This document shows positions 1 through 8,076 of a stretch of 64,000 bases of DNA, in pieces. Each line of letters starts with the position of its first letter. Position 1 is the stretch's first letter. The position numbers were made by a program, and so were the translations under genes. Source of the stretch: Coprobacillus sp. (lineage in GTDB: Bacteria; Bacillota_I; Bacilli_A; RFN20; CAG-826). Where the stretch lies: the NCBI GenBank assembly GCA_021203805.1, contig JAJQAM010000046.1:26182-90181 (forward strand). The letters are read 5' to 3'. A model generated the notes under the pieces. It ran no database searches. It worked only from the letters and a program-made list of their open reading frames with translations, and was not told where the DNA came from.

Positions 1-108
1 CGATATAAACATTTGCTTGATTCATATAGGCATATTATAACACTTTTTATGAATTTTCCATTCATAAAGAAAACCATAATAAATATTCACATAAAGTCGC
101 TATTTTTA

Positions 109-117
109 TGGTATAAT
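109..117 (+). promoter_or_regulatory. Extended -10 promoter of tRNA-Ser
   Basis: A TG at 109-110, one base, then TATAAT at 112-117 form an extended -10 element. The expected transcription start lies near base 124, three bases before the mature tRNA. TTCACA at 86-91 resembles a -35 box but the 20-base spacing is long, so the extended -10 probably carries the activity. The rest of bases 1-108 is AT-rich and I see no gene in it. Confidence 0.6.
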
Positions 118-126
118 CAATCGCAT

Positions 127-217
127 AGAGGAATACCCAAGCGGCCGAAGGGGGCAGTTTCGAAAACTGCTAGGAGATTAACGTCTCGCGGGGGTTCGAA
201 TCCCCCTTCCTCTGCCA
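127..217 (+). tRNA. tRNA-Ser(CGA)
   Basis: The 7-bp acceptor stem (AGAGGAA with TTCCTCT), a G discriminator and an encoded CCA end are visible. The anticodon loop reads TTCGAAA, giving anticodon CGA, which decodes UCG serine codons. A long variable arm between the anticodon and T arms is the hallmark of a class II serine tRNA. The T arm carries GGTTCGAATCC. At 91 nt the length is normal for tRNA-Ser. Confidence 0.97.
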
Positions 218-222
218 GTAAT

Positions 223-245
223 AATTATTAATCTATTTAATAATT
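223..245 (+). terminator. Hairpin after tRNA-Ser, weak terminator candidate
   Basis: A perfect 9-bp inverted repeat (223-231 with 237-245) with a 5-base loop follows the tRNA directly. It contains only A and T and no U-run follows, so it is a weak candidate. It may aid 3' processing, or it may simply be AT-rich sequence. Confidence 0.3.
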
Positions 246-250
246 CATAC

Positions 251-279
251 TTGATAATTATAAGCGTTTACATTACAAT
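251..279 (+). promoter_or_regulatory. Promoter of the CNNM gene pair
   Basis: TTGATA (251-256), a 17-base spacer and TACAAT (274-279) make a good sigma-A-type promoter. The expected start is near 286, giving a leader of about 11 bases before the ATG at 297. That leader contains no Shine-Dalgarno sequence. Confidence 0.5.
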
Positions 280-296
280 AATTAACCGATAAAAAA

Positions 297-1430
297 ATGG
301 AACCTGAACTGTTAGCTGATGCTCCTATAGATCCTCTGAGTAGTCTGACCATATTTGCCGAAGATGCTTCGTCAAGTGGCTCGATTTTTTCTTTGCCTAA
401 CTGGGCCTGCTGGCTTCTCATTGTTTTAATGGTCATCGTCTGCGGGATTCTCTCAGGAAGCGAAAACGCTTTTGATAACTGCAATAAATATCACTTTAAG
501 GTATTAGCCGATAAAGGCAAAGTAACTGCGAAATTAATAACAAGATTTATAGATAAGTTTGATAATACGCTTACCACTGTTTTAGTGGCTAATAACGCCA
601 TTCAAACTCTTATGTCCTTCCTTGGGGCCATGGTTTTCTACGGCATGTTTAAGGGAGAGAACGCTGAGACCCTAGAGGCCATTGTCGCCACTATTGTGAT
701 GGCGGTTATTGTCTACGTTTTCTCGGATACGATTCCTAAAATCCTGTCCGATAAGATTCCTAACGTCATGGTCTATGTCCTAGTCTGGCCGGACTTTATC
801 CTGTCTATTATCATCTGGCCAGTGGCCATCTTATTCCGTCTTATGCTTAAGGGAGTGCAAAAACTCTTCCACTTTAAGGATGAGTCTATCCTGACTAAGG
901 AAGACTTCATTGAAAAAGCAGATGAAGCGCTTTCTACCGAAAACTTTAATAATGAAGAAGAAGAGCTCTTTGAGGATAATGAGATTGCCCTAATTGATAG
1001 AACTTTCTCTTTTGACACGATTCCCGCTTCTGAGGTTTACACTCCTCTTAATAAGATGGTGTCAATTGACGCGAAAGACCTAAACGCCAAATACGTTAAT
1101 AGTTTTATCTTACTTAATGAATACTCCCGTTTCCCTGTCTATGACGGAAGGAAGAATAATATCGTGGGAGTCCTTTCTATTAATAACTACTTTAAGGAAT
1201 ATGGACTTGATCCCCACGTGGATGTGAGAAGCGTTCTTCTCCCGCCTGTTTTTGTCTATGACGACGAAAAAATTGATGAAGTCTTTAATACGATGAATAG
1301 CGAGCAAATCCATCTCGCTATCGTAAAAAATAGAGAAGAAAAGGTTATTGGAATGATTACCCTTGAGGATGTCCTTGATGTCCTCGTGGATAAAAATAAT
1401 CCAGCACCCGTGGGAGATAGTGTCTTATGA
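297..1430 (+). CDS. CNNM/CBS-pair membrane protein (HlyC/CorC-type)
   Basis: This 377-residue membrane protein belongs to the CNNM (DUF21) plus CBS family, which is linked to divalent-cation (Mg2+ or Co2+) efflux; the substrate here is not shown. Hydrophobic segments lie near residues 35-52, 95-115, 128-147 and 155-178. An acidic linker (about 205-230) leads into a CBS-pair region (about 245-365), with the typical SRFPVY and GVLSINN-like stretches. It lacks the C-terminal CorC_HlyC domain found in the next gene. The start at 297 has no Shine-Dalgarno sequence but follows the promoter by a short leader. It overlaps the next gene by four bases (ATGA), which implies translational coupling and possibly a heteromeric pair. 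Confidence 0.85.
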   Translation: MEPELLADAPIDPLSSLTIFAEDASSSGSIFSLPNWACWLLIVLMVIVCGILSGSENAFDNCNKYHFKVLADKGKVTAKLITRFIDKFDNTLTTVLVANNAIQTLMSFLGAMVFYGMFKGENAETLEAIVATIVMAVIVYVFSDTIPKILSDKIPNVMVYVLVWPDFILSIIIWPVAILFRLMLKGVQKLFHFKDESILTKEDFIEKADEALSTENFNNEEEELFEDNEIALIDRTFSFDTIPASEVYTPLNKMVSIDAKDLNAKYVNSFILLNEYSRFPVYDGRKNNIVGVLSINNYFKEYGLDPHVDVRSVLLPPVFVYDDEKIDEVFNTMNSEQIHLAIVKNREEKVIGMITLEDVLDVLVDKNNPAPVGDSVL

Positions 1431-2815
1431 GTTTCGCTGGGCTTGTTGCTTTATACACTGTGATTATCGTGGTCCTTATCCTCCTCTCCTTTTACTTTTC
1501 GGTGGCGGATATGGCGTACGGGTCTGTTACCCTATCAAGGATGGAAAGAATTGCGGAAAAAGGCGATAAAAAAGATAAGACCGCCGCTAAACTAAAGCGT
1601 CACTATGATAAGACGATTTCCACCATTCTTTTCTATAACGATGTGTGTAATGCCGGTATTGATATCTTCGCCACCTTCCTAGGAGTGTTAATTGCCACGC
1701 AGTATGACTGGAGCATGTCGGCTGCTAACGCTGGTCTTATATTCTCTCTTATCGCTCTCATCTTTAAGGTCGCCTTTGGCGATATAATCGCTAAGTCCAT
1801 AGGTAAAGTCTATAATTACCGCTTAGCAAGGCTCTACGCCCGGGTGATTAATGTCCTCTATTATATTTCTATTCCTATCACTTATCTTGTCGGTGGGTTT
1901 GGCTCTTTAGTGACTTACCCTATTACTAATAATGTGAAGGAAAACGTCACTAATGATGAAGACCTACAAGAGATGGTGGATGAGATTGAAGAGGAAGGAA
2001 CCGTTGATGAAGAAAAAGCGGAAATGCTAAGAGGGGCAATTGACTATGCCACCACAGAGCTTTATGAGATTATGACCCCTAGAGCTAAGATCTACGCCGT
2101 TGATAAAACAAAATCAGTATCTAAGATTCTCTCTGATGAGAAAGCCTTTGCTCACTCCCGTATCCCTGTCTATGAAGAGAGTATTGATAACATTATTGGA
2201 TACGTTAGAATGAGAGATCTCATCGCTCTTAAGATTCAAAAAAAGGAAGATATCACCCCAATTATTGAAAATATCCCTATTTTCCCTCGAACAGAGGAAA
2301 TTAATGATATCCTTGCTTACTTCAATGAGCATCACTCTCATATTGGAGTGGTCCTTGATGAATATGGAGGCACTGAGGGAATTGTTACTAAAGAAGATAT
2401 CGTTGAGGAAATCGTTGGCGACATATGGGACGAGACTGATGACCCTGAAGAGCTTCTCGATGAAAAGACAGACGGCACCTTCATCGTGGACGGGAGTATG
2501 AACCTAGAAGATTTCTGCGCTGAGTTTGATATCGACTACGACGAGATCGATACCGAGTATGTCACAATTGGCGGCTTTATGATTGAGCTTCTCGATGATA
2601 GGTTTGCTAATGTTGGGGATGAAGTCTGGCTTGACGGCGTGGGCCTTAAAGTTATCGCCACGGATAAAAATAGAACCGTGAAGAAGCTTCAGATTACTCC
2701 GAAAGTCGAGGAAGAGGATGATGATATCCCTATCCTTGCGGTTATGGGTAGACCTACTGAAAAAACGAGTAAAAACGAGCCTAAAAAAGACTCTAAAACA
2801 AAGAAATCTAAGTAA
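1427..2815 (+). CDS. CNNM/CBS/CorC-domain membrane protein
   Basis: A 462-residue paralogue of the preceding gene with the full family layout: a CNNM transmembrane domain (about residues 5-150), a CBS pair (about 205-330, with SRIPVYEESIDNIIGYV and the VVLDEYGGTEGIVTKEDIVEEIVG signature), a CorC_HlyC domain (about 345-430), and a lysine-rich tail ending at residue 462. The DEYGGT signature is diagnostic of the family. It probably acts in cation efflux together with its upstream neighbour, to which it is coupled by an ATGA overlap. Orthologues of both usually occur singly, so the tandem pair looks like an old duplication. Confidence 0.9.
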   Translation: MSFAGLVALYTVIIVVLILLSFYFSVADMAYGSVTLSRMERIAEKGDKKDKTAAKLKRHYDKTISTILFYNDVCNAGIDIFATFLGVLIATQYDWSMSAANAGLIFSLIALIFKVAFGDIIAKSIGKVYNYRLARLYARVINVLYYISIPITYLVGGFGSLVTYPITNNVKENVTNDEDLQEMVDEIEEEGTVDEEKAEMLRGAIDYATTELYEIMTPRAKIYAVDKTKSVSKILSDEKAFAHSRIPVYEESIDNIIGYVRMRDLIALKIQKKEDITPIIENIPIFPRTEEINDILAYFNEHHSHIGVVLDEYGGTEGIVTKEDIVEEIVGDIWDETDDPEELLDEKTDGTFIVDGSMNLEDFCAEFDIDYDEIDTEYVTIGGFMIELLDDRFANVGDEVWLDGVGLKVIATDKNRTVKKLQITPKVEEEDDDIPILAVMGRPTEKTSKNEPKKDSKTKKSK

Positions 2816-2830
2816 ATAGGATTTATTTTG

Positions 2831-3922
2831 CTATTTTTTCATCACTCCGATAAGGAGTTTTTTAATATTTTCGCTTTTTAGCATTTCATTTATATCGTTA
2901 TATGAAGAAATCTCTTTATTAAGGAGATACGTATGAAAGTTATTGATTAGAATATCGGTGAAATTCTCGTGTTTTGTATAGCTCACATCAAGCTTATTTA
3001 TCTCTTCAAAAAGATTAGTTATGAGGCAGCGCCTCGCAAGGGCGATCATTGAGGTTTCAAGCCAGTAGCTAAATTTAATATGAGGATATCTTTCCTCTAA
3101 GGGAATAATCCTAAGATACATTGGAAGACCCTCTCCCGCGTCATGCCACATATCGGAATAGACATAGTCAAACTTTCCTCTACTAAGCTCCTCTTTAAGA
3201 TAGACAAAGGCGTCCTGATAGAGAATCTTAATCTTATTCTTATTTTTGAAACGGCCTAATATATTCTCGTTAAAGAGATTAATGACTTCTTTGTTGTTCT
3301 CAAGAACAACAATATTTTTCACTTCGTCTTTAAGGGAGAGCATATATGGGAGATAGCCTAGCCCAAGCCCGCAGACAAGAACATTTCCCCTTGCCTCGCT
3401 TATCATCTCCTTCATGGTTTCGATTTCATTTGGATTGATACTCATCCAAATTACCCCTTTATCGATAAGAGCGAGATACTTATATTCCTCTTTAAAGTAG
3501 CCTATCTGAGAGTACTCCTCAAAGTAAGAAGATTCATCCACTTTGATCTCACTAAGCGGGAAGGGCTCATAGGGCTCGTAGTGAAGATAGGTAAGCTCTA
3601 AATTTCCCTCTTTTACTTTGTTAATTAAAAGGTTATTGAATGGATTTTCTCTGTATTCATTAATATCTAGCTCGTGAAGTTGACTAAGAAAATATCTCTC
3701 TCCTAACTCGCTATTTTCTTCATCTTCAAGATCGATTTGATAGTATTCCATCATCGTCTCATAAACGAGCTGTTTATCCATTTCCTCTTCTTCGCTGACA
3801 TCAATATAAAAGCCGTCGCCATACATTTCGTTTAGCATATCCGCTACCGATAAATTGACTTCTTTAGCGTCGACGAGTTTATTAAATTCTTCTATGTCTT
3901 TTTTAGAGAGGGAAATTTTCAT
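2831..3922 (-). CDS. Class I methyltransferase-like protein, function unknown
   Basis: A 363-residue protein without signal peptide. Residues 181-190 carry a Rossmann glycine motif (VLVCGLGLGY) and residue E208 ends the following strand. A QDAF motif at about 237 and FDYVYSDMWHDAGEG at 251-265 match the pattern of spermidine-synthase-like and other class I SAM-dependent methyltransferase folds. The N-terminal 100 residues are acidic and unfamiliar. I cannot name a substrate. The gene is single, divergent from the zinc-ribbon gene at 4026, and has a -10 box placed so that its mRNA should start at or next to the ATG. No Shine-Dalgarno sequence is present. Confidence 0.7.
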   Translation of the reverse strand: MKISLSKKDIEEFNKLVDAKEVNLSVADMLNEMYGDGFYIDVSEEEEMDKQLVYETMMEYYQIDLEDEENSELGERYFLSQLHELDINEYRENPFNNLLINKVKEGNLELTYLHYEPYEPFPLSEIKVDESSYFEEYSQIGYFKEEYKYLALIDKGVIWMSINPNEIETMKEMISEARGNVLVCGLGLGYLPYMLSLKDEVKNIVVLENNKEVINLFNENILGRFKNKNKIKILYQDAFVYLKEELSRGKFDYVYSDMWHDAGEGLPMYLRIIPLEERYPHIKFSYWLETSMIALARRCLITNLFEEINKLDVSYTKHENFTDILINNFHTYLLNKEISSYNDINEMLKSENIKKLLIGVMKK

Positions 3923-3928
3923 ACCATT

Positions 3929-3934
3929 ATTATA
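3929..3934 (-). promoter_or_regulatory. -10 box giving a leaderless mRNA (methyltransferase-like gene)
   Basis: On the minus strand TATAAT ends seven bases before the first base of the start codon (3922). Because transcription normally starts about seven bases after the -10 hexamer, the mRNA should begin at the AUG. A TTATCA hexamer 17 bases upstream (3952-3957) is an acceptable -35 element. Confidence 0.5.
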
Positions 3935-3958
3935 TTGAAATTAATTGGTAGTGATAAC

Positions 3959-3980
3959 AAAAACTAATTGATTAGTTTTT
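3959..3980. repeat. Inverted repeat between divergent genes
   Basis: A 10-bp inverted repeat with a two-base centre (AAAAACTAAT, TG, ATTAGTTTTT) lies between two divergent promoters. On the plus strand it is followed by more T residues, so it looks like an intrinsic terminator. It sits upstream of both genes, however, where an operator or attenuator would be more natural. Its function is not known. Confidence 0.4.
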
Positions 3981-4011
3981 TATTTTTCTTTAAATAATAC
4001 TTACTTGCTAT

Positions 4012-4017
4012 TATAAT
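4012..4017 (+). promoter_or_regulatory. -10 box of the zinc-ribbon membrane protein gene
   Basis: TATAAT ends nine bases before the ATG at 4026. TTTAAA lies 17 bases upstream (3989-3994). The predicted leader is zero to three bases and no Shine-Dalgarno sequence exists, so translation is probably leaderless. Confidence 0.5.
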
Positions 4018-4025
4018 CACTTGTT

Positions 4026-5093
4026 ATGGATTTAGTGAAAGCCTATTGTCCCTATTGTCATAAAGAGCATTCTAAGGATGACCCTATTTTTATTAATCCC
4101 GAAGAAAAAACCGCGATTTGCCCTAACTGTCTTAATGAGTTTAAGACAAAACAGGGCATAAAGCTTTTTGATACTTATATCTCTCTTCTCCTTCATGACG
4201 CCTATTACACACTAGAGAAGATTAATGACTATGAGATGGCCTACCGTAAATTTGCGGACATTCTTGAAATCGATGAGTCCTGCTGCGCCGCTCGTGAAGG
4301 AAGAATTATTGCCCTCATTTATCTTTCCACTATGGAGTTTCCTCAAATCCAAAACGCACAGATCATGTTTGAAAAGGATCTCGTGCAGTATCTTAAAAAT
4401 AGACCCGCTAAACTCGTCCCTTTTATTCGAAGAGTGAACGAAACCCTTAACGTTTATGATTCAATGCTCCTTCATAAACTCTCTAATCAGGGACTATTCT
4501 ATACAATTGATGGTCTTCGTTTTTATATGAGTCAGATCGTTGATATCATTAAGTTTAAGATCTCAATTCTTCAATATCTAGAGAGAATTAGCACTAGGGC
4601 TAAAGATAATAGCGGAGTAGTGGAGCTAGTAGGTCAGGTAACTAATGAGTGCAATAAATTAAATGGCTTTCTCTCTATGAGCGAGCATTACTCCCCAAGT
4701 GGTGACACTTATAACGTTATCTCTATAAATCATGAAACAGGGGAGGCTCTTATTACGAGAGCGGTGTCCGCTTTCGATACATCAAAAGATGTAGGCCGCT
4801 ACGGCACTAACTCCTATTTTACTAAGCAGAAAAAGCCTAAAAATAAAAACGAGATCTTTCACTCAAGAAGTAGCTTATATTCCTTCATGAATTCCCTCGT
4901 ATCGCTTGGATGGCTGAGCCTTGTCCTTGCTTTCCTCTCTTTTGTTAATACCTTCTTAGTAATCTTCTTTACTGATATTAGCTATCTTCCCTATATCTTT
5001 GGTCCTCTTACTATTGTTTTATTTATTCTTGGACTTATAATGCTTCTAGTCCACCGCAATAAGTTCCATCAGTATTATAAAGAAGACAAGTAG
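4026..5093 (+). CDS. Zinc-ribbon protein with C-terminal membrane hairpin, unknown function
   Basis: A 355-residue protein that opens with a zinc ribbon (C8, C11, C32, C35). A mostly helical middle follows, with aromatic and alanine spacing reminiscent of tetratricopeptide helices (about 45-200). It ends with two strongly hydrophobic segments (about 290-315 and 320-342) and a short basic tail, so it is probably an inner-membrane protein with a large cytoplasmic part. I do not recognise the family. Its stop lies one base from the convergent rdgB stop. The start is chosen as the only ATG in place and matches a leaderless promoter. Confidence 0.7.
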   Translation: MDLVKAYCPYCHKEHSKDDPIFINPEEKTAICPNCLNEFKTKQGIKLFDTYISLLLHDAYYTLEKINDYEMAYRKFADILEIDESCCAAREGRIIALIYLSTMEFPQIQNAQIMFEKDLVQYLKNRPAKLVPFIRRVNETLNVYDSMLLHKLSNQGLFYTIDGLRFYMSQIVDIIKFKISILQYLERISTRAKDNSGVVELVGQVTNECNKLNGFLSMSEHYSPSGDTYNVISINHETGEALITRAVSAFDTSKDVGRYGTNSYFTKQKKPKNKNEIFHSRSSLYSFMNSLVSLGWLSLVLAFLSFVNTFLVIFFTDISYLPYIFGPLTIVLFILGLIMLLVHRNKFHQYYKEDK

Positions 5094-5094
5094 A

Positions 5095-5700
5095 CTACTT
5101 ACTAATTAGTCCGTTTATCCTAAGATAAGTTAAGACCTTCTTAAGCGCTCTTGCGCGGTGGGAGATCTTATTTTTTTCCTCTTCGCTAAGCTCGGAAAAT
5201 GCCTTTTCTTCCTCTCTTACATAAAAGATAGGGTCATAGCCAAAGCCGCCTTCTCCCTCTCTTATTTCGCCGCTGATTTCCCCTTCTATTTCCCCAGTAA
5301 AATAAAGGGGCTTATCCTCAACGTTTAAGAGACACATCGTGCACTTAAACCTTGCTTTTCTATTTGAATTTCCCGCTAAATCCTCAATTATTTTATTCAT
5401 TGCGGCCCTATTTGACCCGCATTCTTTCATATACCTAGAGGAGTGAACACCCGGTCTACCCTCTAGTGCTTCAACCTCTAGCCCCGAATCATCCGCGAGG
5501 ACTGGGTAAGATGTATATTTACTGACCGCCTCCGCTTTTATAAGAGCGTTTTCTTCATAGGACGAGTCACCTTCATTCATCTCGATATCTAAATTAAGGT
5601 CGCTTAGTCCATAAACGATAATCCCGTGGGGAGAAAGTATATCTCTGACTTCTTTTACCTTCCCTTTATTATTTGTGGCTAGTATTATCTCGTAGTTCAT
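5095..5700 (-). CDS. rdgB: XTP/dITP diphosphatase (RdgB/HAM1 family)
   Basis: This 201-residue protein hydrolyses non-canonical purine nucleoside triphosphates such as dITP and XTP, cleaning the nucleotide pool. It shows the family signatures in order: ATNNKGKVKEV (about residues 8-18), the catalytic ADDSGLEVEAL block (about 68-78), GRPGVHSSRY, and FGYDPIFY (about 155) with the final SHRARAL (about 183). The length is normal. It lies downstream of tRNA-Gly behind a terminator, and TAAAAT ends seven bases before the ATG, so a leaderless transcript is possible. Confidence 0.95.
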   Translation of the reverse strand: MNYEIILATNNKGKVKEVRDILSPHGIIVYGLSDLNLDIEMNEGDSSYEENALIKAEAVSKYTSYPVLADDSGLEVEALEGRPGVHSSRYMKECGSNRAAMNKIIEDLAGNSNRKARFKCTMCLLNVEDKPLYFTGEIEGEISGEIREGEGGFGYDPIFYVREEEKAFSELSEEEKNKISHRARALKKVLTYLRINGLISK

Positions 5701-5706
5701 ATCTCT

Positions 5707-5712
5707 ATTTTA
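5707..5712 (-). promoter_or_regulatory. Possible leaderless -10 box of rdgB
   Basis: Minus-strand TAAAAT ends exactly seven bases before the rdgB ATG. No clear -35 is visible because the region overlaps the tRNA-Gly terminator, and no Shine-Dalgarno sequence precedes the gene. Read-through from the tRNA is the alternative source of transcripts. Confidence 0.35.
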
Positions 5713-5720
5713 TCTTTTTT

Positions 5721-5750
5721 ATAAAATAAAAAACACTATCCTAGTGTTTT
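5721..5750 (-). terminator. Intrinsic terminator of tRNA-Gly
   Basis: A 9-bp stem (5730-5738 with 5742-5750), a 3-base loop and a following T-rich run on the minus strand sit directly after the tRNA 3' end. Confidence 0.75.
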
Positions 5751-5752
5751 CC

Positions 5753-5826
5753 TGGAGCAGGTGACGGGAATCGAACCCGCGTAATCAGCTTGGAGGGCTG
5801 ATGTTCTACCACTGAACTACACCTGC
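5753..5826 (-). tRNA. tRNA-Gly(UCC)
   Basis: On the minus strand the acceptor stem GCAGGTG pairs with CACCTGC, followed by T and an encoded CCA. The anticodon loop CCTCCAA gives anticodon TCC for GGA/GGG glycine codons. The T loop GGTTCGATTCC is standard. Length is 74 nt. Confidence 0.97.
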
Positions 5827-5838
5827 ATCAGTGAATAT

Positions 5839-5868
5839 ATTATAAGAGTAAGAGAGACAAGAACGCAA
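5839..5868 (-). promoter_or_regulatory. Promoter of tRNA-Gly
   Basis: Minus-strand TTGCGT (5863-5868), an 18-base spacer and TATAAT (5839-5844) lie just upstream of tRNA-Gly and after the trxA stop. The tRNA therefore has its own promoter rather than depending on the thioredoxin operon. Confidence 0.6.
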
Positions 5869-5885
5869 GGGGCGAATATTATCTT

Positions 5886-6203
5886 TTACTCGTTTATAAA
5901 TGCTATCACTTTATCGTGAGGAATATAGCCAAGCGATGACTTTACCATTTCCCCATTTCTATAGAGGATAAGAGTGGGGATTGATCTAATTCCAAATCTC
6001 TGATTTAGAGATTGATTTCCTTCTAAATCGGTGTCAATTTTAACGATAACCGCTTCGGTTTCTCCCTTTTCATCAATTTCCTCTAAGACAGGAGAGAGCA
6101 TATTACAGGGACCGCACCAATTAGCGAAGAAATCCACTAAAACAGTGGGGTTTGACGCAATTATTTCATTAAATTGCTCTTCATTTTCAATATGAACTAT
6201 CAT
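5886..6203 (-). CDS. trxA: Thioredoxin
   Basis: A 105-residue thioredoxin with the redox motif WCGPC at 29-33 and the cis-proline segment SIPTL near residue 76. It reduces disulfides in cytosolic proteins. It has no signal peptide. A strong Shine-Dalgarno sequence (AAGGAGG on the minus strand) precedes the ATG. It is the last gene of the CPBP-TraX-trxA minus-strand operon. Confidence 0.96.
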   Translation of the reverse strand: MIVHIENEEQFNEIIASNPTVLVDFFANWCGPCNMLSPVLEEIDEKGETEAVIVKIDTDLEGNQSLNQRFGIRSIPTLILYRNGEMVKSSLGYIPHDKVIAFINE

Positions 6204-6215
6204 ACTTTTTCCTCC

Positions 6216-7157
6216 TTAAACGATAAGCCAGAATATGATATATAATATCACGAGATGGACCGGATAGTAAGCATAGGAGCTATAGTTAAACCATTTAGCG
6301 TTATAGCCTCTCTCTCCCGAGGCAAAGAGAAGCACTAAGATAGCGATTATAGAGTAAGTCTCATAGGCGCTATCAATCCAGTCGTAGGCCGGTGCAAACA
6401 TTCCAAGAACCCATAGCAGAAGCGTTACTATCACAAAGAAAGCGCATCCATAGGCATTAATAAGCACTCTATAGTTAGGATACTCCTCAGGATGTTCATC
6501 TACCACAGGAACCTCGTTCCCTTCATCATCATAAGTGATATTAACGATTGGATTATTCTTATAATAGACCTGAGTGACCTTATAGCCGGCGTAGAAGCAG
6601 CCCACCACTGCGATAGAGTACCAGCCGTACTGAGTTCTAAGGTAATAAGGATACCAGTTAATACTGGTAATATCGCTATTTCCCTCCTCAATGGCAAAGC
6701 AGACATAGGAGAGAATTCCAATAGCTATTGGAATAAGAACAAGAAGTCTAAGCTTAGGACTTCTTTTTTGCTCTAGCGACCAGACAAAGAGCACTCCGAG
6801 GATGAGATCAATAAAGATATTTCCCATATGCTCAAGAGCGGCAAAGTCTTTAAGCGCGTATTCCGTCACAATCTGGAAGACGAGAACCACCGCTCCAACA
6901 ATAGCGAGTCTCATGATGTATTTACCGACGCTATGGGTGTGAAGTGTTCCTTCGACGATTAAAAAGCAGAACAAGGGAAGCGCGATTCTTCCAATCGCTC
7001 TAAAGACCATATAGACCGTATAAACCGCTCCCTCAAGCGGTAAGAAGTAAGCCAAAAAATAACCGATATGATCGATCGTCATACAAACAATCGCAATTAT
7101 TTTAATCACGAAGTCTGAGACTCTTGAGCCGTTTCTCATCATCGCTAGGAAATTCAT
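6216..7157 (-). CDS. TraX-family membrane protein
   Basis: A 313-residue polytopic protein with about eight hydrophobic segments. The early stretch FVIKIIAIVCMTIDHIGYFL (about 17-36) and the AIGRIALPLFCFLIVEG block (about 54-70) are typical of the TraX family. That family was named for the F-plasmid pilin acetylase and is common in Bacillota chromosomes as a putative acyltransferase. No conjugation genes are nearby, so a pilin role is unlikely. A soluble loop (about 200-225) is rich in acidic residues. It overlaps the upstream protease gene by four bases (ATGA) and is followed by trxA. Confidence 0.8.
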   Translation of the reverse strand: MNFLAMMRNGSRVSDFVIKIIAIVCMTIDHIGYFLAYFLPLEGAVYTVYMVFRAIGRIALPLFCFLIVEGTLHTHSVGKYIMRLAIVGAVVLVFQIVTEYALKDFAALEHMGNIFIDLILGVLFVWSLEQKRSPKLRLLVLIPIAIGILSYVCFAIEEGNSDITSINWYPYYLRTQYGWYSIAVVGCFYAGYKVTQVYYKNNPIVNITYDDEGNEVPVVDEHPEEYPNYRVLINAYGCAFFVIVTLLLWVLGMFAPAYDWIDSAYETYSIIAILVLLFASGERGYNAKWFNYSSYAYYPVHLVILYIIFWLIV

Positions 7158-7996
7158 ACGCCCATTCTGACCTCCACAAGTATCATAATAACGGCAATCA
7201 TGTTATTGAGGAAGTGAGCAAAGAAGCTCGCTCCAAATCCCCTTCTATCATATATGAAACTGAAGATAACTGCGGCAATTAAATAGGAAGGCAAGTTAAT
7301 CAGTTCATTAGCAAGCTCTTCATTCCATCCGCCTATAAGGGTTGAGAAATCAAAGTGAATAAGAGCAAATATCACCATGGTAAGTAGGTAGGCTGCCCAC
7401 TTATTGATTCTCCTTAAAAAGGAGAATAGTCCCACTCTATAGGTTGTCTCTTCCACAAGGGGTCCGATAAGACCAAAGACAAGAAGAGAGGCAAAGGGAT
7501 ATAGCTCTGTTAAGGTATTGATACTACTTTGATTATTATTTCCACTCGTAGTGTAGAAAAGACTAATAATCATCGAGTAAAGCCCAGTTACTAAGATTAA
7601 GACAATAAAGGCAAGAAATCCATATAGATACGTCTCACCTTTCGTGAAGGCCTTAGAAAAGCTCTTTCGGTCCTTAAAGAGAAGAGCAAAGAGACACACC
7701 ATCACTAAAGCGTATGCTGCAATATTGATGGTCATGGAGGCCTGGTTAGTATAGAGGAAGTCGCTATCACTTGCTACCCCCATAATAATAACCTCAGTGA
7801 TAAGGGCAAAGATCTCTAATCCAACAAGTCCAATAAGAAACGCTATTACTTCCTTAGCGGGAGTAACCATAATCATTTTATTAAATCCGTCGAAGCGGGC
7901 AGCTGATGTATTTTCGGCGTGACAATTAGGGCATTCGTCCCCAACCTCATCGTACTCCGTTCCACAGTTTGGACAGTAGCTCTTAGAGAAATGCAT
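7154..7996 (-). CDS. Zinc-ribbon CPBP (CAAX-like) intramembrane metalloprotease
   Basis: A 280-residue membrane protein. It begins with a zinc ribbon (C8, C11, C22, C25), continues with seven to eight hydrophobic segments, and carries the three CPBP/Abi signatures: EETTYR (about 185), FALIHFDFS (about 213) and FFAHFLNN (about 263). The glutamates and histidines in these motifs form the predicted metal-dependent active site. Members process prenylated or membrane proteins or act in bacteriocin immunity; the substrate here is unknown. First gene of the operon with TraX and trxA. Confidence 0.85.
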   Translation of the reverse strand: MHFSKSYCPNCGTEYDEVGDECPNCHAENTSAARFDGFNKMIMVTPAKEVIAFLIGLVGLEIFALITEVIIMGVASDSDFLYTNQASMTINIAAYALVMVCLFALLFKDRKSFSKAFTKGETYLYGFLAFIVLILVTGLYSMIISLFYTTSGNNNQSSINTLTELYPFASLLVFGLIGPLVEETTYRVGLFSFLRRINKWAAYLLTMVIFALIHFDFSTLIGGWNEELANELINLPSYLIAAVIFSFIYDRRGFGASFFAHFLNNMIAVIMILVEVRMGV

Positions 7997-8003
7997 ATAT
8001 AGA

Positions 8004-8009
8004 ATAATA
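8004..8009 (-). promoter_or_regulatory. -10 box of the CPBP protease operon
   Basis: Minus-strand TATTAT ends eight bases before the ATG at 7996 and there is no Shine-Dalgarno sequence, so a leader of about zero to one base is predicted. The -35 region is not convincing. Confidence 0.4.
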
Positions 8010-8059
8010 CACTTTTTTAAAGTAAAGTGTTATCACTTTAATTTAAGCTAATATTTCGC

Positions 8060-8065
8060 TATAAT
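8060..8065 (+). promoter_or_regulatory. -10 box of the IMPACT-family gene
   Basis: TATAAT with TTTAAT 17 bases upstream (8037-8042). The box is followed at once by GGAGGAG (8066-8072) and the ATG at 8077. The expected transcription start would fall inside or after the Shine-Dalgarno sequence, so either the leader is very short or an upstream promoter is used. Confidence 0.35.
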
Positions 8066-8076
8066 GGAGGAGTTTT

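Noticed and set aside
13..231. Open frame across tRNA-Ser
   Set aside because: It crosses the tRNA and has neither ribosome site nor protein-like composition.
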